Shown: piece after piece, positions 1 through 8,455 of the stretch
Numbering within the stretch: the stretch's first letter is position 1
Layout: every line of letters starts with the position of its first letter
Source: Actinomycetota bacterium
GTDB lineage: Bacteria > Actinomycetota > Thermoleophilia > Gaiellales > Gaiellaceae
Direction: 5' to 3'
DNA: 26,546 nt
Assembly: GCA_020029625.1 (NCBI GenBank)
Contig: JAIBJP010000009.1
Coordinates: 1-26,546, forward strand
Notes under the pieces: model-generated
Databases searched by the model: none
The model's input: only the letters and a program-made list of their open reading frames with translations
Told to the model about the DNA's origin: nothing
Position numbers and translations under genes: made by a program

Positions 1-1962
1 GAGGGCCTGGAGCTCGTCCCGCACCCGTGCCGAGGAGAGCTCGCCGACGAGATCCATCTCGACACACGCCTTGGCCAGGCCGAAGGTGTGGGCGTCCATA
101 CGGAAGCCGTACCGAGTCTCGTAGCGGACGGCGCGGAAGATCCGCGTCGGATCGTCGATGAACGAAAGGTTGTGCAAGACCCGGACGACTCCCCCCGCGA
201 GGTCGCGGTGGCCCCCGAAGTAGTCCACCAGCCGGCCGAAGTCGGCCCCTTTCAGCGACACGGCCATGGCATTGATCGTGAAGTCGCGGCGGTAGAGGTC
301 CTGGCGGATGGAAGCCTGCTCGACCGTCGGCAGAGCGCCCGGATGGTTATAGAACTCCGTGCGGGCGGTTGCCACGTCGACGCGGCTCCCGTTCCCGTAG
401 AGCACGATCGCAGTCCCGAACTTCTCGTGCGGGACGACCCGACCGCCGAGCTCGCGGGCAAGGGCCTCCCCGAGCGCGATGCCGTCCCCCTCGACGGCGA
501 TGTCGACGTCGAAGTTCGGCTCGCCCATGAGCACGTCGCGAACGGCGCCGCCTACCAGATAGACACCCTCGAACGGCTCGCTGACGGCCTGCACTGCCTC
601 GAACACCTCCTGGAGGCTCTCGATTGCGAGCAGCCGCTCGCCCAGGTCAGGCCCGCCAGGCTCCTCCTCGGCGACCAGGGGCTCCTCGAGCGCCCGCAGA
701 AGGTCGCTGCGCGTCACGACGCCGACGATCTCCTCTCCGCGTACGACCGGCACCCGGCCGCCCTCAGATGCGGCAACCAGGCGCATGACCTCCGGGAGCG
801 GCGTCTCTTCCGAGCACGTGACGACGTCCGAGCTCATCACGCTCTTCACCGGGGCGTGCGAGAGGCCGTGCCCGATGGCCTTGTCGAGGTCTTCCCGGGT
901 GACCATGCCGACCAGGCGTCTCGGCTCCCCCACCTGTATGCCGCTCTGGCGATGCTGCTGACAGAGGATCATCGCGTGAGAGACTGTGTCGTCCGGGGAG
1001 ACGAAGCGCGGTGGACGCGACATCATCTCTCCGGCCGTGAGGCGGCGACGCACGGCGCCGGGAAGGGCTTCCAGCACTCGCCTGCGGGCGTCGTCGAGCG
1101 AGCCGCGGTGGATGGCCGAGGCCGCCTGCGCATGGCCACCGCCTCCCAGCGCCTCGGCGACGGCGGCCGCATCGATCTCCGCCACTCTCGTGCGAACGAC
1201 GCAGAAGACACGGTCCTCCATCTCGACGAGACAGACGAGCGCGCGGCAGTCGGTCAGGTCGACGATCTTGTGGGCGAGATTCGAGACGCCGTCGACGTAC
1301 TCCGGCGAGCGGATGGCGGTCACGAGGATCTCGAAGCCCGCCACCTTGTGCGTCTCCGCCGCGGCCAGCAGCGCGTCCAGAAGCCGGCGCTCGGCCTCGC
1401 TCAAAGGAGCATGGAGGTATTGCGCGACCATGTCCTGGCTCGCGCCGTGTCGCAGGCACCACGCCAGCGCTTCCGCGTCGCGAAGCGAGACTCCCGCATA
1501 GCTCAGCGACCCCGTGTCCTCGTGGATACCGAGCGCGAAGACGGTGGCCTCGAGCGGTGTGACGTCGAGTTCTCGCTCGGCGAGGATCGAGACCATCGTG
1601 GTCGTCAGGGCGCCGTCGTCCGAGCGGACGACGTTCTCCGGCCGGACCCAGTCGAGCTTCTCGTCCCCGTGGTGGTCGAAGAGGACGACCTCGACCTTCG
1701 AGTCCCGCGCGACACGCTCGAAGTCGCCCAGGCGAGCGGGGTGCGACGTCTCGACGACGATGAGGCGCTCGATCGCCTCGAGGTCGACCCGTCCCTGCTC
1801 GGCGACGTCGAGCTCCTCCGCGTGCAGGCGATAGAAGTCCCGGACGTTGCGGTTCAGGGAGCCAGAGAGCGCGACGACGGCCCCCGGGTAGAGGCGTCGG
1901 GCCGCGAGCATCGCCGCGAAGGCGTCGAAGTCGGTGTTCGCGTGGGTGACGATGACATCCAC
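1..1962 (-). CDS. DHH + tandem CBS + poly(A)-polymerase/CCA-adding-type nucleotidyltransferase fusion (3' truncated)
   Basis: The gene runs off the left edge; 654 codons are visible. Residues 7-16 read HANTDFDAFA and a DHHGD motif lies near 97, both marks of a DHH phosphoesterase; GGGGHAQAAS near 274 is its DHHA1 glycine-rich motif. Two CBS domains follow (about 314-430). A class II nucleotidyltransferase head begins near 469 with GGAVRD, then the metal-binding DVDIAVEG and RRDFTINAMA near 558. The same order is known in the Aquifex A-adding enzyme, so tRNA 3'-end maturation is the likely role of the C-terminal part; the DHH part could be an oligonucleotide or cyclic-dinucleotide hydrolase. 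The GTG start is forced: an in-frame TGA lies two codons upstream, and the DHH motif begins six residues in. Divergent from the secreted-protein gene at 2010. Whether it adds CCA, only A, or poly(A) cannot be told here. Confidence 0.9.
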   Translation of the reverse strand, partial: MDVIVTHANTDFDAFAAMLAARRLYPGAVVALSGSLNRNVRDFYRLHAEELDVAEQGRVDLEAIERLIVVETSHPARLGDFERVARDSKVEVVLFDHHGDEKLDWVRPENVVRSDDGALTTTMVSILAERELDVTPLEATVFALGIHEDTGSLSYAGVSLRDAEALAWCLRHGASQDMVAQYLHAPLSEAERRLLDALLAAAETHKVAGFEILVTAIRSPEYVDGVSNLAHKIVDLTDCRALVCLVEMEDRVFCVVRTRVAEIDAAAVAEALGGGGHAQAASAIHRGSLDDARRRVLEALPGAVRRRLTAGEMMSRPPRFVSPDDTVSHAMILCQQHRQSGIQVGEPRRLVGMVTREDLDKAIGHGLSHAPVKSVMSSDVVTCSEETPLPEVMRLVAASEGGRVPVVRGEEIVGVVTRSDLLRALEEPLVAEEEPGGPDLGERLLAIESLQEVFEAVQAVSEPFEGVYLVGGAVRDVLMGEPNFDVDIAVEGDGIALGEALARELGGRVVPHEKFGTAIVLYGNGSRVDVATARTEFYNHPGALPTVEQASIRQDLYRRDFTINAMAVSLKGADFGRLVDYFGGHRDLAGGVVRVLHNLSFIDDPTRIFRAVRYETRYGFRMDAHTFGLAKACVEMDLVGELSSARVRDELQAL

Positions 1963-1969
1963 GCCTCAA

Positions 1970-1975
1970 AGGTTA
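1970..1975 (-). promoter_or_regulatory. Putative -10 box (TAACCT) for a leaderless start
   Basis: TAACCT on the minus strand is followed by 7 nt and then the GTG start at 1962, so transcription would begin at or next to the start codon. Only a GAGG one base from the GTG resembles a ribosome site, and that is too close to act normally. No clear -35 was seen. The same spacing recurs elsewhere in the window. Confidence 0.45.
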
Positions 1976-2009
1976 GACCGGGCTGGGCAAGCCCCCCCGG
2001 GCGGGGGAT

Positions 2010-5000
2010 ATGACGGGCGGCAATGCCGACGACTATTGGTCGGAACGCGGAAAAGCTCGATTCCCCGTGGCGGCCGGGGTCAACGTCTTGGGTCGAACAC
2101 AAAACTCAACGCTGCGTGTCTTTCTTGCCGTCCTGTTGATCGGGTTGGTCACGGTCGCCCCTGCGGCGAGCGCGCCGAGCGTTCCTACCACCACGGGACC
2201 CGCTGACGGCACCGACGTCACGTTCCTCCCCGCGTTCGCCTGGGAGCGCGCAGCCGGAGCCGACCACTACGAGTTCCAACTCGCCGCCGACACGGGCTTC
2301 AACTCCGTCGTCTACTCGGTCTCGACGAAAAACACGCGCGCGACGCCGGACAAGACGGTTCCCAACGGGACGTACTACTGGCGCGTTCGCAGCATCGACT
2401 CGGCAGGCGACGCCTCAGGCTGGAGCCCGTTCTCGACCATCGTCAAGCTTTGGGCGGGCCAACCGGTACTCAACTCACCGGCGAACGGCGCCCTCATCTC
2501 CTATCCCGCGGACCCACTCATTCTCCGCTGGGCGGCCATGCAGGGCGCCGCGAAGTATCGCGTCTATATCGCGCCCAATTCAGGTCTGACGAACCTCGTC
2601 AGCGGGTCGAACCCGTTCGAAGTCCAGGCACTGAACCTCGTCCCGAACGTCCTGCTCCCGCAGAACACCTACTACTGGGCGGTCACGCCTCTCGACGCAC
2701 AGGGGAATCCGGGCGAGCAGTCTCCGATTCGGTCGTTCTCCTGGGTCTGGCCGTCGACCACCACGCCGGCACTGACCGACCTGAACGCCACCAGCGAGGT
2801 CTTCGACCCGCAGTTCTCTTGGGATCCAATCCCGGGAGCCGCCCGTTACGAGGTCGAGGTCAACTCGGACGACAACTTCGACCCGGCCTCGAAGGCCTGC
2901 TGCTCGGACAAGCCGATCTCTACGACCCTGACACCCCTCGAGGTCTTCGCCAACAACACGTACTACTGGCGCGTCCGTGCGCTCGACCGGGATGGGAATG
3001 CCGGCGTGTGGAACGAGGGTGAGCCCTTCATCAAGAGGTTCGACAACTACCCGGACCTCAGCGAGGACTCGATCAAGCGGCTCCGCATGCTCGATGCCAA
3101 CGACCCGACCGGGGATCTCACCGGCGTTGTCCCGTACGCCACGGACGACCCGATCGTGGCGTGGGATCCGGTTCCCGGAGCGGCGAGCTACGAAGTCGAG
3201 GTCGTCCCGTTCGAAGCCCCCAACGTGGGCGATCCCATTCAATGCAACTGGGGCGCCTCGACCTTCAGGAAGTGGAACGTGAAGACAGCCTCGACGTCGT
3301 GGACCCCCCTGGGCAGCGGCTCCACCGCCTCGGCTCCGTTCCCGACCAACGGGTTGTTGGTGTCCAAGGACTTCAGGGGCCTCGTGGCGGGCGAGTCCTA
3401 CTGCGTCAGGGTGCGCGCCCGCAGCGGCCGCGTGACGCTGACCACGGCCATCTGGGGCGACCACACGTACATCGGCAACGGCAGCGACGAGCCGTCCTTC
3501 AATTTCACCGACTTCCCGGTCGGCGCTCCCTGCTCGGCCTGCAACGTTGGCTACCTCGGCGCGGACGACTATTCGCTTCCGGTCCGCGGCGAGACGGTCG
3601 GCGCCAATCCCCTCTTCACCTGGAAGCCGATCGCGGGCAAGCAGTCCTACTGGGTGATCGTCGCCAAGGACCCCTCGTTCACCACGATCGTCGACTACGC
3701 GTTCACGCAGACCCCCGCCTACGCCGTCCGTACGGGTAGCGCGGCGCGGACGTACGCGGACGAGGAGACCTCGTACTACTGGGTGGTGCTGCCGGCAAGC
3801 GGAACGAACGGAAGCGGCGCCCCCGGCAACCCAGCCAATGGGGCCTACGCCGACTTCGAGAAGCAGACCACGCCCCCCGCCCAGCTCGCCCCTCTCGACG
3901 GCGCGGTCTTCACGGGACAGCCCACATTCGAGTGGACGTCGGTCTTCGGAGCCCGCCGCTATCACCTGCAGGTCGACGACGAGTTGAGCTTCAGCTCACC
4001 CATCGACAACATCGTGACGTCCTCGACGGCCTACACCTCGCTGAAGAGCTACAACTCGGCCCAGACTTTCTACTGGCGCGTCGCTCCCGAGGACGAGAAC
4101 AACACCGGGCTGACGTGGACGGACCCGAACACGTTCCAGGTCGACCTACCGACGCCCGTCATGAACACAGGCGATCTCGGGACGGGCGACTTCCTCCCGG
4201 TCGTGCAGTGGCAACCCGTCGGCGGCGCGGTCGAGTACGAGCTTCAGGTGCAGGAGGCGGACGGCGACCACAAGGAGTACGCCGGCTTCCCTTCAACCGC
4301 AGCCTCCTGGGAGAAGATGTCCGGCGTCGGGATCCTCACGCTCAAGATCCGGGCGCTTTTCCCGACGTCGAGCACGCTCACCCGTGTCGCGGGCCCCTGG
4401 TCGGACCCCACGATCTTCACGCACACGATTCGAGAGCCCGCCAATCCGGCCTCCGAAGCCGGCCAGAACCGGCTCGTACTCAGCTGGGATGCGAAGACCG
4501 GCACGAAGCAATACAAGGTGCAGGTCTCGTCGCGAGAGGACTTTGCCCCGTTCATCGAGAGCAAGTTGACCGACAACCCCACCTTTGCTCCGACGCTGAA
4601 CTCGGGCTCCTACGCGAGCGGCGGCCACTTCTTCTGGCGCGTGGCGGCCGTCGACTCCGACGGGAACGTCGGCGACTGGGTCACCCGGACGTTCGATCTT
4701 CCAGCGCTGACCACCGTCGCGCCTGCGCTCAAGCAGTTCAAGCTCTCCTCCACCGGGAGGCTGGTCAAGAATCGCAGCCGGGCGGTAACCGTCACGGTCA
4801 AGAACCTCAGCAACCTCATCCCCGTGTTCGGCGCCAGCGTCCGCGCCTCCGGCCAGGGCGTCCTGGTCACGAAATACACCAACTCGAACGGCGTAGCGAG
4901 CTTCACGTTGAGGCCGACGAGGCTCGGTCTCGTCACCTTCCGCGTCTCGAAGAGCGGCTACGCGACGAAGACCTTCACGAAGCGCGTCTACGCCCCGTAG
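2010..5000 (+). CDS. Large secreted protein with about eight fibronectin-III-like modules
   Basis: From the ATG at 2010 the protein is 996 aa. A hydrophobic stretch (about 36-50) ending APAASA is a signal peptide, cleaved near residue 55. About eight modules of 90-150 aa follow (roughly 57-148, 150-248, 250-347, 348-503, 504-620, 621-712, 713-806, 807-897). Each has a W-x-P/V-x-GA-x-x-Y-x-V-x-V strand near its start, and most end in YYWRV-x-A-x-D-x-x-GN-x-G-x-W. The last ~100 residues form a different Ig/carboxypeptidase-regulatory-like fold (NSNGVASFTL). No catalytic domain, transmembrane anchor or sortase signal is seen. A cell-surface binding or scaffold role is inference. The start is uncertain: GTG at 2067 or TTG at 2088 would give a more normal signal peptide with a short N-region. 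Confidence 0.85.
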   Translation: MTGGNADDYWSERGKARFPVAAGVNVLGRTQNSTLRVFLAVLLIGLVTVAPAASAPSVPTTTGPADGTDVTFLPAFAWERAAGADHYEFQLAADTGFNSVVYSVSTKNTRATPDKTVPNGTYYWRVRSIDSAGDASGWSPFSTIVKLWAGQPVLNSPANGALISYPADPLILRWAAMQGAAKYRVYIAPNSGLTNLVSGSNPFEVQALNLVPNVLLPQNTYYWAVTPLDAQGNPGEQSPIRSFSWVWPSTTTPALTDLNATSEVFDPQFSWDPIPGAARYEVEVNSDDNFDPASKACCSDKPISTTLTPLEVFANNTYYWRVRALDRDGNAGVWNEGEPFIKRFDNYPDLSEDSIKRLRMLDANDPTGDLTGVVPYATDDPIVAWDPVPGAASYEVEVVPFEAPNVGDPIQCNWGASTFRKWNVKTASTSWTPLGSGSTASAPFPTNGLLVSKDFRGLVAGESYCVRVRARSGRVTLTTAIWGDHTYIGNGSDEPSFNFTDFPVGAPCSACNVGYLGADDYSLPVRGETVGANPLFTWKPIAGKQSYWVIVAKDPSFTTIVDYAFTQTPAYAVRTGSAARTYADEETSYYWVVLPASGTNGSGAPGNPANGAYADFEKQTTPPAQLAPLDGAVFTGQPTFEWTSVFGARRYHLQVDDELSFSSPIDNIVTSSTAYTSLKSYNSAQTFYWRVAPEDENNTGLTWTDPNTFQVDLPTPVMNTGDLGTGDFLPVVQWQPVGGAVEYELQVQEADGDHKEYAGFPSTAASWEKMSGVGILTLKIRALFPTSSTLTRVAGPWSDPTIFTHTIREPANPASEAGQNRLVLSWDAKTGTKQYKVQVSSREDFAPFIESKLTDNPTFAPTLNSGSYASGGHFFWRVAAVDSDGNVGDWVTRTFDLPALTTVAPALKQFKLSSTGRLVKNRSRAVTVTVKNLSNLIPVFGASVRASGQGVLVTKYTNSNGVASFTLRPTRLGLVTFRVSKSGYATKTFTKRVYAP

Positions 5001-5003
5001 CCA

Positions 5004-5035
5004 GCGCGACTGGCCGGCGGCGGCTTGAGTCGCGC
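5004..5035. terminator. Hairpin between convergent genes, no U-tract
   Basis: GCGCGACT (5004-5011) pairs perfectly with AGTCGCGC (5028-5035), an 8-bp stem with a 16-nt loop. It begins 4 nt after the stop of the secreted-protein gene and ends 10 nt before the stop of the convergent RidA gene, so it can serve both. It lacks a T-tract on either strand, as is common for high-GC terminators. Confidence 0.55.
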
Positions 5036-5044
5036 GAAGCCCGG

Positions 5045-5431
5045 CTAGGTGTGGGCCACGACTTCGATCTCGACGAGTGCTCCCGACGGGAGGCCCGCGA
5101 TCTGCACCGTCGCTCGCGCAGGGAATTCCGGGCCTACAAAACTCGCGTAGACGTCGTTCATCGCCGGGAAGTCGCCGAAGTCGACGAGGAAGATGGACGC
5201 CTTGAGGACGTTCGCCAGGCTCGAGCCGGCTGCTTCCAGGACGGCGGAGATGTTCTTCATCACCTGCTCGGTCTGCGCCTCGATGCCGCCCCCGACGACC
5301 TGATTCGTCTCGGGATCGATCCCGACTTGGCCCGCGACGAAGACGAGGCCGCCGTGCACGATGCCCTGGGAGTAAGGCGCACCCTGAAAGGGAGCCGGCG
5401 CTCTCTCGGTGTGAACCACCCGCTTGCTCAT
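5045..5431 (-). CDS. RidA family (YjgF/YER057c/UK114) protein, reactive enamine/imine deaminase
   Basis: The product is 128 aa, the usual RidA length, with the hallmark C-terminal block: R106 in the ARATVQIAGLPSGALVEIE region, and E121, matching the carboxylate-binding Arg and catalytic Glu of RidA. PYSQGIVHGGLVFVAGQ near 19-35 is the family N-terminal signature. RidA enzymes hydrolyse 2-aminoacrylate and related imines formed by PLP enzymes, but many paralogues have other substrates, so the precise role is not fixed. The ATG overlaps the TGA of murA as ATGA (5428-5431), so translation is probably coupled to MurA. That partnership has no obvious metabolic logic. Confidence 0.92.
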   Translation of the reverse strand: MSKRVVHTERAPAPFQGAPYSQGIVHGGLVFVAGQVGIDPETNQVVGGGIEAQTEQVMKNISAVLEAAGSSLANVLKASIFLVDFGDFPAMNDVYASFVGPEFPARATVQIAGLPSGALVEIEVVAHT

Positions 5432-6741
5432 CCGGAATCCACGCGTTCGATGCTCGCGCCGAGCGCCCGCAGCCGCTCGTCGATCCGCTCGTAGCCTCGG
5501 TCGATCTGGCCGGCGTTCCCGATCCTCGACGTCCCCTCCGCGCAGAGGCTCGCAATCAACATCGCCATGCCCGCGCGGATGTCCGGGCTCTCGAGCCGTT
5601 CCCCGTACAGCCGACTCGGACCGCTTACGACGGCGCGATGCGGATCGCAGAGGATGATCCGGGCCCCCATCCCGACCAGCTTGTCCACGAAGAAGAGGCG
5701 GTTCTCGAACATCTTCTCGAAGATCAGGACCGTCCCGTGCGCCTGGGTCGCGACCGCGAGCGCAATGGACGTGAGATCCGCCGGGAACGCAGGCCACGGG
5801 CCGTCCTCGATCTTGGGAATCTGGGAGCCGATGTCGTCCTTGACCACCAGCTCCTGCCCTCCCGGGACGCGAACGGAGTGCTCGCTCAGCTCCCAGCTGA
5901 CGCCGAGCCGGTCGAAGCCGGGCCAGATCGCCGACATGTGGTCGGGGACGACGTCCTCGATGAGAATGTCGCCGTCCGTCACGGCCGCGAGCCCGATGAA
6001 GCTCGCGACCTCGATGTGATCCGGACAGATGCGCCACTCCCCTCCGCGAAGTCGGTCGACACCGCGGACGCGGAGGACGTTCGAGCCGATCCCCTCGATC
6101 TCGGCGCCGAGCGAGACGAGGAAGCGGCACAGATCTTGCACGTGCGGCTCGCTCGCGGCGTTGGCGATCACGGTTTCGCCCTCGGCGAGCACGGCCGCCA
6201 TGAGGACGTTCTCCGTGCCGGTCACGGAGGCTTCGTCGAGGAAGATGTACGCGCCGCGCAGGCGTTCCGCGCGCATCGTGTAACGACGATTCGCGTGGAT
6301 GTCCGCGCCGAGCTGGGAGAGCGCATGAATGTGGGTGTCGAGTCGCCGGCGCCCGATGACATCCCCTCCCGGAGGAGGCACGATCGCTTCGCCTTCGCGG
6401 GCGAGCAGTGGCCCGGCGAGGAGGATGGACGCGCGGATCCGGCTACAGAGCTCCTCATCGAGCTCGCGCTTCGACAATCCACTCGCGTGGAGGCGAACCT
6501 CCCCCGAGCCGACATGCTCGACCTCCACGCCGAGGTCGGCAACGAGCGCGAGCATCGTCTCCACGTCCCTGATCGTCGGGACGTTCGAGAGCAGAACTGG
6601 CTCTTCCGTGAGCAGGCATGCCGCCACGATCGGCAAGGCCGCGTTCTTGTTGCCGGCGGCGCGGATCGTGCCGTTCAGAGGCCGGCCGCCTTCGATGACG
6701 AAGGCTTCCACCAGGGCGTCGGTGACGAGAGTTTCAGGCAT
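5428..6741 (-). CDS. murA: UDP-N-acetylglucosamine 1-carboxyvinyltransferase
   Basis: First committed step of peptidoglycan synthesis: transfer of enolpyruvate from PEP to UDP-GlcNAc, in the cytosol. The 437-aa product is family length. It has GNKNAALPI (catalytic K32, N33), RASILLAGPLLAR, the substrate loop PPPGGDVIGRRRLDTH, AFPADL (the Asp acting as base) and DRGYERIDERL. In the substrate loop the residue equal to E. coli Cys115 is Asp (D127), the change that makes the mycobacterial enzyme fosfomycin-resistant. ATG at 6741 was chosen; an in-frame TTG lies directly before it (6744). The motif ILCDPHRAVVSGPSRLYG sets it apart from the E. coli enzyme and could mark a second MurA subgroup. Coupled to the RidA gene by ATGA; divergent from the HD gene. 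Confidence 0.95.
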   Translation of the reverse strand: MPETLVTDALVEAFVIEGGRPLNGTIRAAGNKNAALPIVAACLLTEEPVLLSNVPTIRDVETMLALVADLGVEVEHVGSGEVRLHASGLSKRELDEELCSRIRASILLAGPLLAREGEAIVPPPGGDVIGRRRLDTHIHALSQLGADIHANRRYTMRAERLRGAYIFLDEASVTGTENVLMAAVLAEGETVIANAASEPHVQDLCRFLVSLGAEIEGIGSNVLRVRGVDRLRGGEWRICPDHIEVASFIGLAAVTDGDILIEDVVPDHMSAIWPGFDRLGVSWELSEHSVRVPGGQELVVKDDIGSQIPKIEDGPWPAFPADLTSIALAVATQAHGTVLIFEKMFENRLFFVDKLVGMGARIILCDPHRAVVSGPSRLYGERLESPDIRAGMAMLIASLCAEGTSRIGNAGQIDRGYERIDERLRALGASIERVDSG

Positions 6742-6784
6742 CAAGATAGACCCGGCCTCGGACAGTAGTACGAAAGGCGGAGGG

Positions 6785-6790
6785 TATGCT
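6785..6790 (+). promoter_or_regulatory. Putative -10 box (TATGCT) for leaderless HD-domain gene
   Basis: TATGCT is followed by 10 nt and the ATG at 6801. The nearest purine-rich stretch, GGAGGG at 6779-6784, is 17 nt from that ATG and so misplaced as a ribosome site. The same hexamer with 9-nt spacing precedes the GTG at 9165. A weak -35 (CGGACA, 6759-6764) has a long 20-nt spacer. Confidence 0.5.
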
Positions 6791-6800
6791 AGTCAGCCCG

Positions 6801-7364
6801 ATGGACGTGACTCGCGAGCAGGCGTGGGAGACTCTCACGCGCTACACGCAGAGCGAGGCGCTCCGCCGTCACGCGCTCGCCGTGGAGGCGGCGGTCGGCT
6901 GGTACGCGCAGGTGTTCGGCGGGAACGAGGAGCTCTGGCGAGCTACCGCCCTCCTCCACGACTTCGACTACGAGATCCATCCCACGCTCGACAAGCACCC
7001 TCAGGACGGCGCTCCGATCCTGCGCGAGGAGGGCTACCCCGAGGAGCTGATCGAGTCCGTCCTCTCCCACGCCGAGCACCTCGAGCTGCCCCGTGACACG
7101 GAGCTCAAGAAGACGCTCTTCGCCTGCGACGAGCTCGCGGGATTCATTCACGCCTGCGGACTCGTCCGGCCTGACGGGATCGAGACGCTGGAGCCGAAGT
7201 CGGTCCGCAAGAAGCTCAAGCAACCCTCGTTCGCCGCCGGCGTGCACCGGGACGAGGTCTACCGCGGCGCCGAGGAGCTCGGGGTCGCACTCGACGACCA
7301 CATCCGGAACGTCGTCACAGCGATGCGGCCGATCGCCGGCGAGCTCGGGCTGCGGACGGCCTAG
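6801..7364 (+). CDS. HD-domain metal-dependent hydrolase, substrate unknown
   Basis: A single HD domain of 187 aa. Counting from ATG 6801, metal ligands are visible as H24 (RRHALAVE), H53-D54 (LLHDFDYE), H66 and H90 (SHAEH), with a further Asp in FACDELAGF near 110. This is the HDIG-type pattern found in small phosphohydrolases acting on nucleotides or similar phosphate esters. The C-terminal part is helical and charged (KSVRKKLKQ). An upstream ATG at 6786 would add five residues and has GGAGGG only 1-2 nt before it; 6801 is preferred because of the TATGCT spacing. The stop codon TAG shares the palindrome CTAG (7361-7364) with the stop of the convergent PLP-enzyme gene. Confidence 0.85.
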   Translation: MDVTREQAWETLTRYTQSEALRRHALAVEAAVGWYAQVFGGNEELWRATALLHDFDYEIHPTLDKHPQDGAPILREEGYPEELIESVLSHAEHLELPRDTELKKTLFACDELAGFIHACGLVRPDGIETLEPKSVRKKLKQPSFAAGVHRDEVYRGAEELGVALDDHIRNVVTAMRPIAGELGLRTA

Positions 7365-8455
7365 TCGAGCGCCGCGACGAGCCTGTGGAGGTCCTCGTCG
7401 CTCGTCCAGAAGCCGCACGAGGCCCGGACCCAGCCGAGGCCGGGGAGGTCGCGGACGATCACACCCGCCTCGGCGAGCCGGAGGACGACATCCGTCGACT
7501 CGCCTTCGGCTTTCCAGGTCACGATCGTGGACTGGCCGGGCTCCGTGATCACGTCATAGCGCTCGGCCAGAAGGCTCGTGAGCTTCTGAGCCTGACCGCG
7601 TGCGTGGTCGAAACGCTCGCTGCCCGCCTCCTCGGCGAACGCCAGCGACTCGAGCAGCCCGATGCCCGACGCGGCGGGAATCCAACCAGGGTCGAACCGA
7701 GCGGCTCCCTCGCGCACCTTGTAGGTGTACCCCTCCTCGAAATCCCAGGAGCCGTAGGAGGGCATCGCGAGGCGCATCTCGGCCACCCGATCCGGTCTTA
7801 CGTAGAGAGCGCCTGTCACATCGGGGCCGAGGAGCCACTTCTGCGCGGACACGGTGTAGAAATCGCAGGAGAGACCGTGCACGTCGACAGGCATCGCGCC
7901 GGCCGCCTGCGCGCCGTCGACCAGCAAGGGAATCCCGCGCCCCGTTAGCTCGTCCACCGGAAACACGGCGCCGGTCAGCCACGAGACGTGGGAAAGAGCT
8001 ATGAGCCGCGTCCGGTCGCTGATCGCGGCGTCCAGCGCGCCGAGAGTTTCCGCGGCCGGCAGATCCCGCAACTCGACCATGCGGAGATCCGCGCCCGAGG
8101 CCTTGAGTCCACCAAAGAGGCCCGGGTGTTCCGAATCCGTGGTCACGACCTCGTCGCCTTCGCCGATGCCGAGGCCGTTGAGGACGACATTGCAGCCCTC
8201 CGTGGTCGAGTTGGTGAGCGCAACCTCTTCGGGCCGGGCCCCGATGACGCGTGCCAATGCACCTCGCAGCTCGTCGCGGCGCGCGAGCATCGCCTCGAAA
8301 TAGAGGCGGCTCGACCGCCCCTCTTCGAGATCCCGAGCGAGCGAGGCCACCATCGCCGCCACTGTCCGGCGTGGCAGGGGACCATTGGTTCCCGCGTTCA
8401 GGTAGGCGAAGCGTTCCAGAACGGGAAGCTCGGCTCGGATCGCGCTCAGCTCCAC
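7361..8455 (-). CDS. Class V aminotransferase-fold PLP enzyme
   Basis: The 364-aa protein has the class V layout: NAGTNGPLP near the N-terminus, TNSTTEGCNVVLNGL (phosphate-binding loop, 81-95), DGAQAAGAMPV with D180 and Q183, and SAQKWLLGP with the PLP-binding K206. The C-terminal WVRASCGFWTSDEDLHRL supplies the carboxylate-binding Arg. The mobile-loop cysteine of IscS/SufS cysteine desulfurases is not recognisable, so an aminotransferase, lyase or epimerase of this fold is more likely. The start is GTG at 8455, which overlaps the end of the upstream phosphatase-fold gene by 10 nt; GAGG lies 10 nt before it. The two genes are therefore probably one transcript. Substrate unknown. Confidence 0.85.
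   Translation of the reverse strand: MELSAIRAELPVLERFAYLNAGTNGPLPRRTVAAMVASLARDLEEGRSSRLYFEAMLARRDELRGALARVIGARPEEVALTNSTTEGCNVVLNGLGIGEGDEVVTTDSEHPGLFGGLKASGADLRMVELRDLPAAETLGALDAAISDRTRLIALSHVSWLTGAVFPVDELTGRGIPLLVDGAQAAGAMPVDVHGLSCDFYTVSAQKWLLGPDVTGALYVRPDRVAEMRLAMPSYGSWDFEEGYTYKVREGAARFDPGWIPAASGIGLLESLAFAEEAGSERFDHARGQAQKLTSLLAERYDVITEPGQSTIVTWKAEGESTDVVLRLAEAGVIVRDLPGLGWVRASCGFWTSDEDLHRLVAALD

Noticed and set aside
88..2013. 641-codon open frame on the + strand
   Set aside because: It is antisense to the DHH/CBS/polymerase gene, whose minus frame shows conserved motifs from end to end. The + frame shows only Arg/Asp-rich low-information sequence, a common effect of GC-rich DNA.
2015..2090. 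Riboswitch (cyclic di-nucleotide type) before the signal peptide of the secreted protein
   Set aside because: GGAACGCGG and GGGGTCAACG caught the eye, but the conserved core of no riboswitch class I know could be assembled.
3932..5494. 520-codon + frame across the end of the secreted-protein gene and the RidA gene
   Set aside because: It overlaps two well-supported genes in wrong frames and has shadow-like Arg/His-rich composition.
7361..8455. Cysteine desulfurase (IscS/SufS) as name of the class V PLP enzyme
   Set aside because: The desulfurase active-site Cys loop is not recognisable; the Cys in RASCGFW lies in the carboxylate-binding block.
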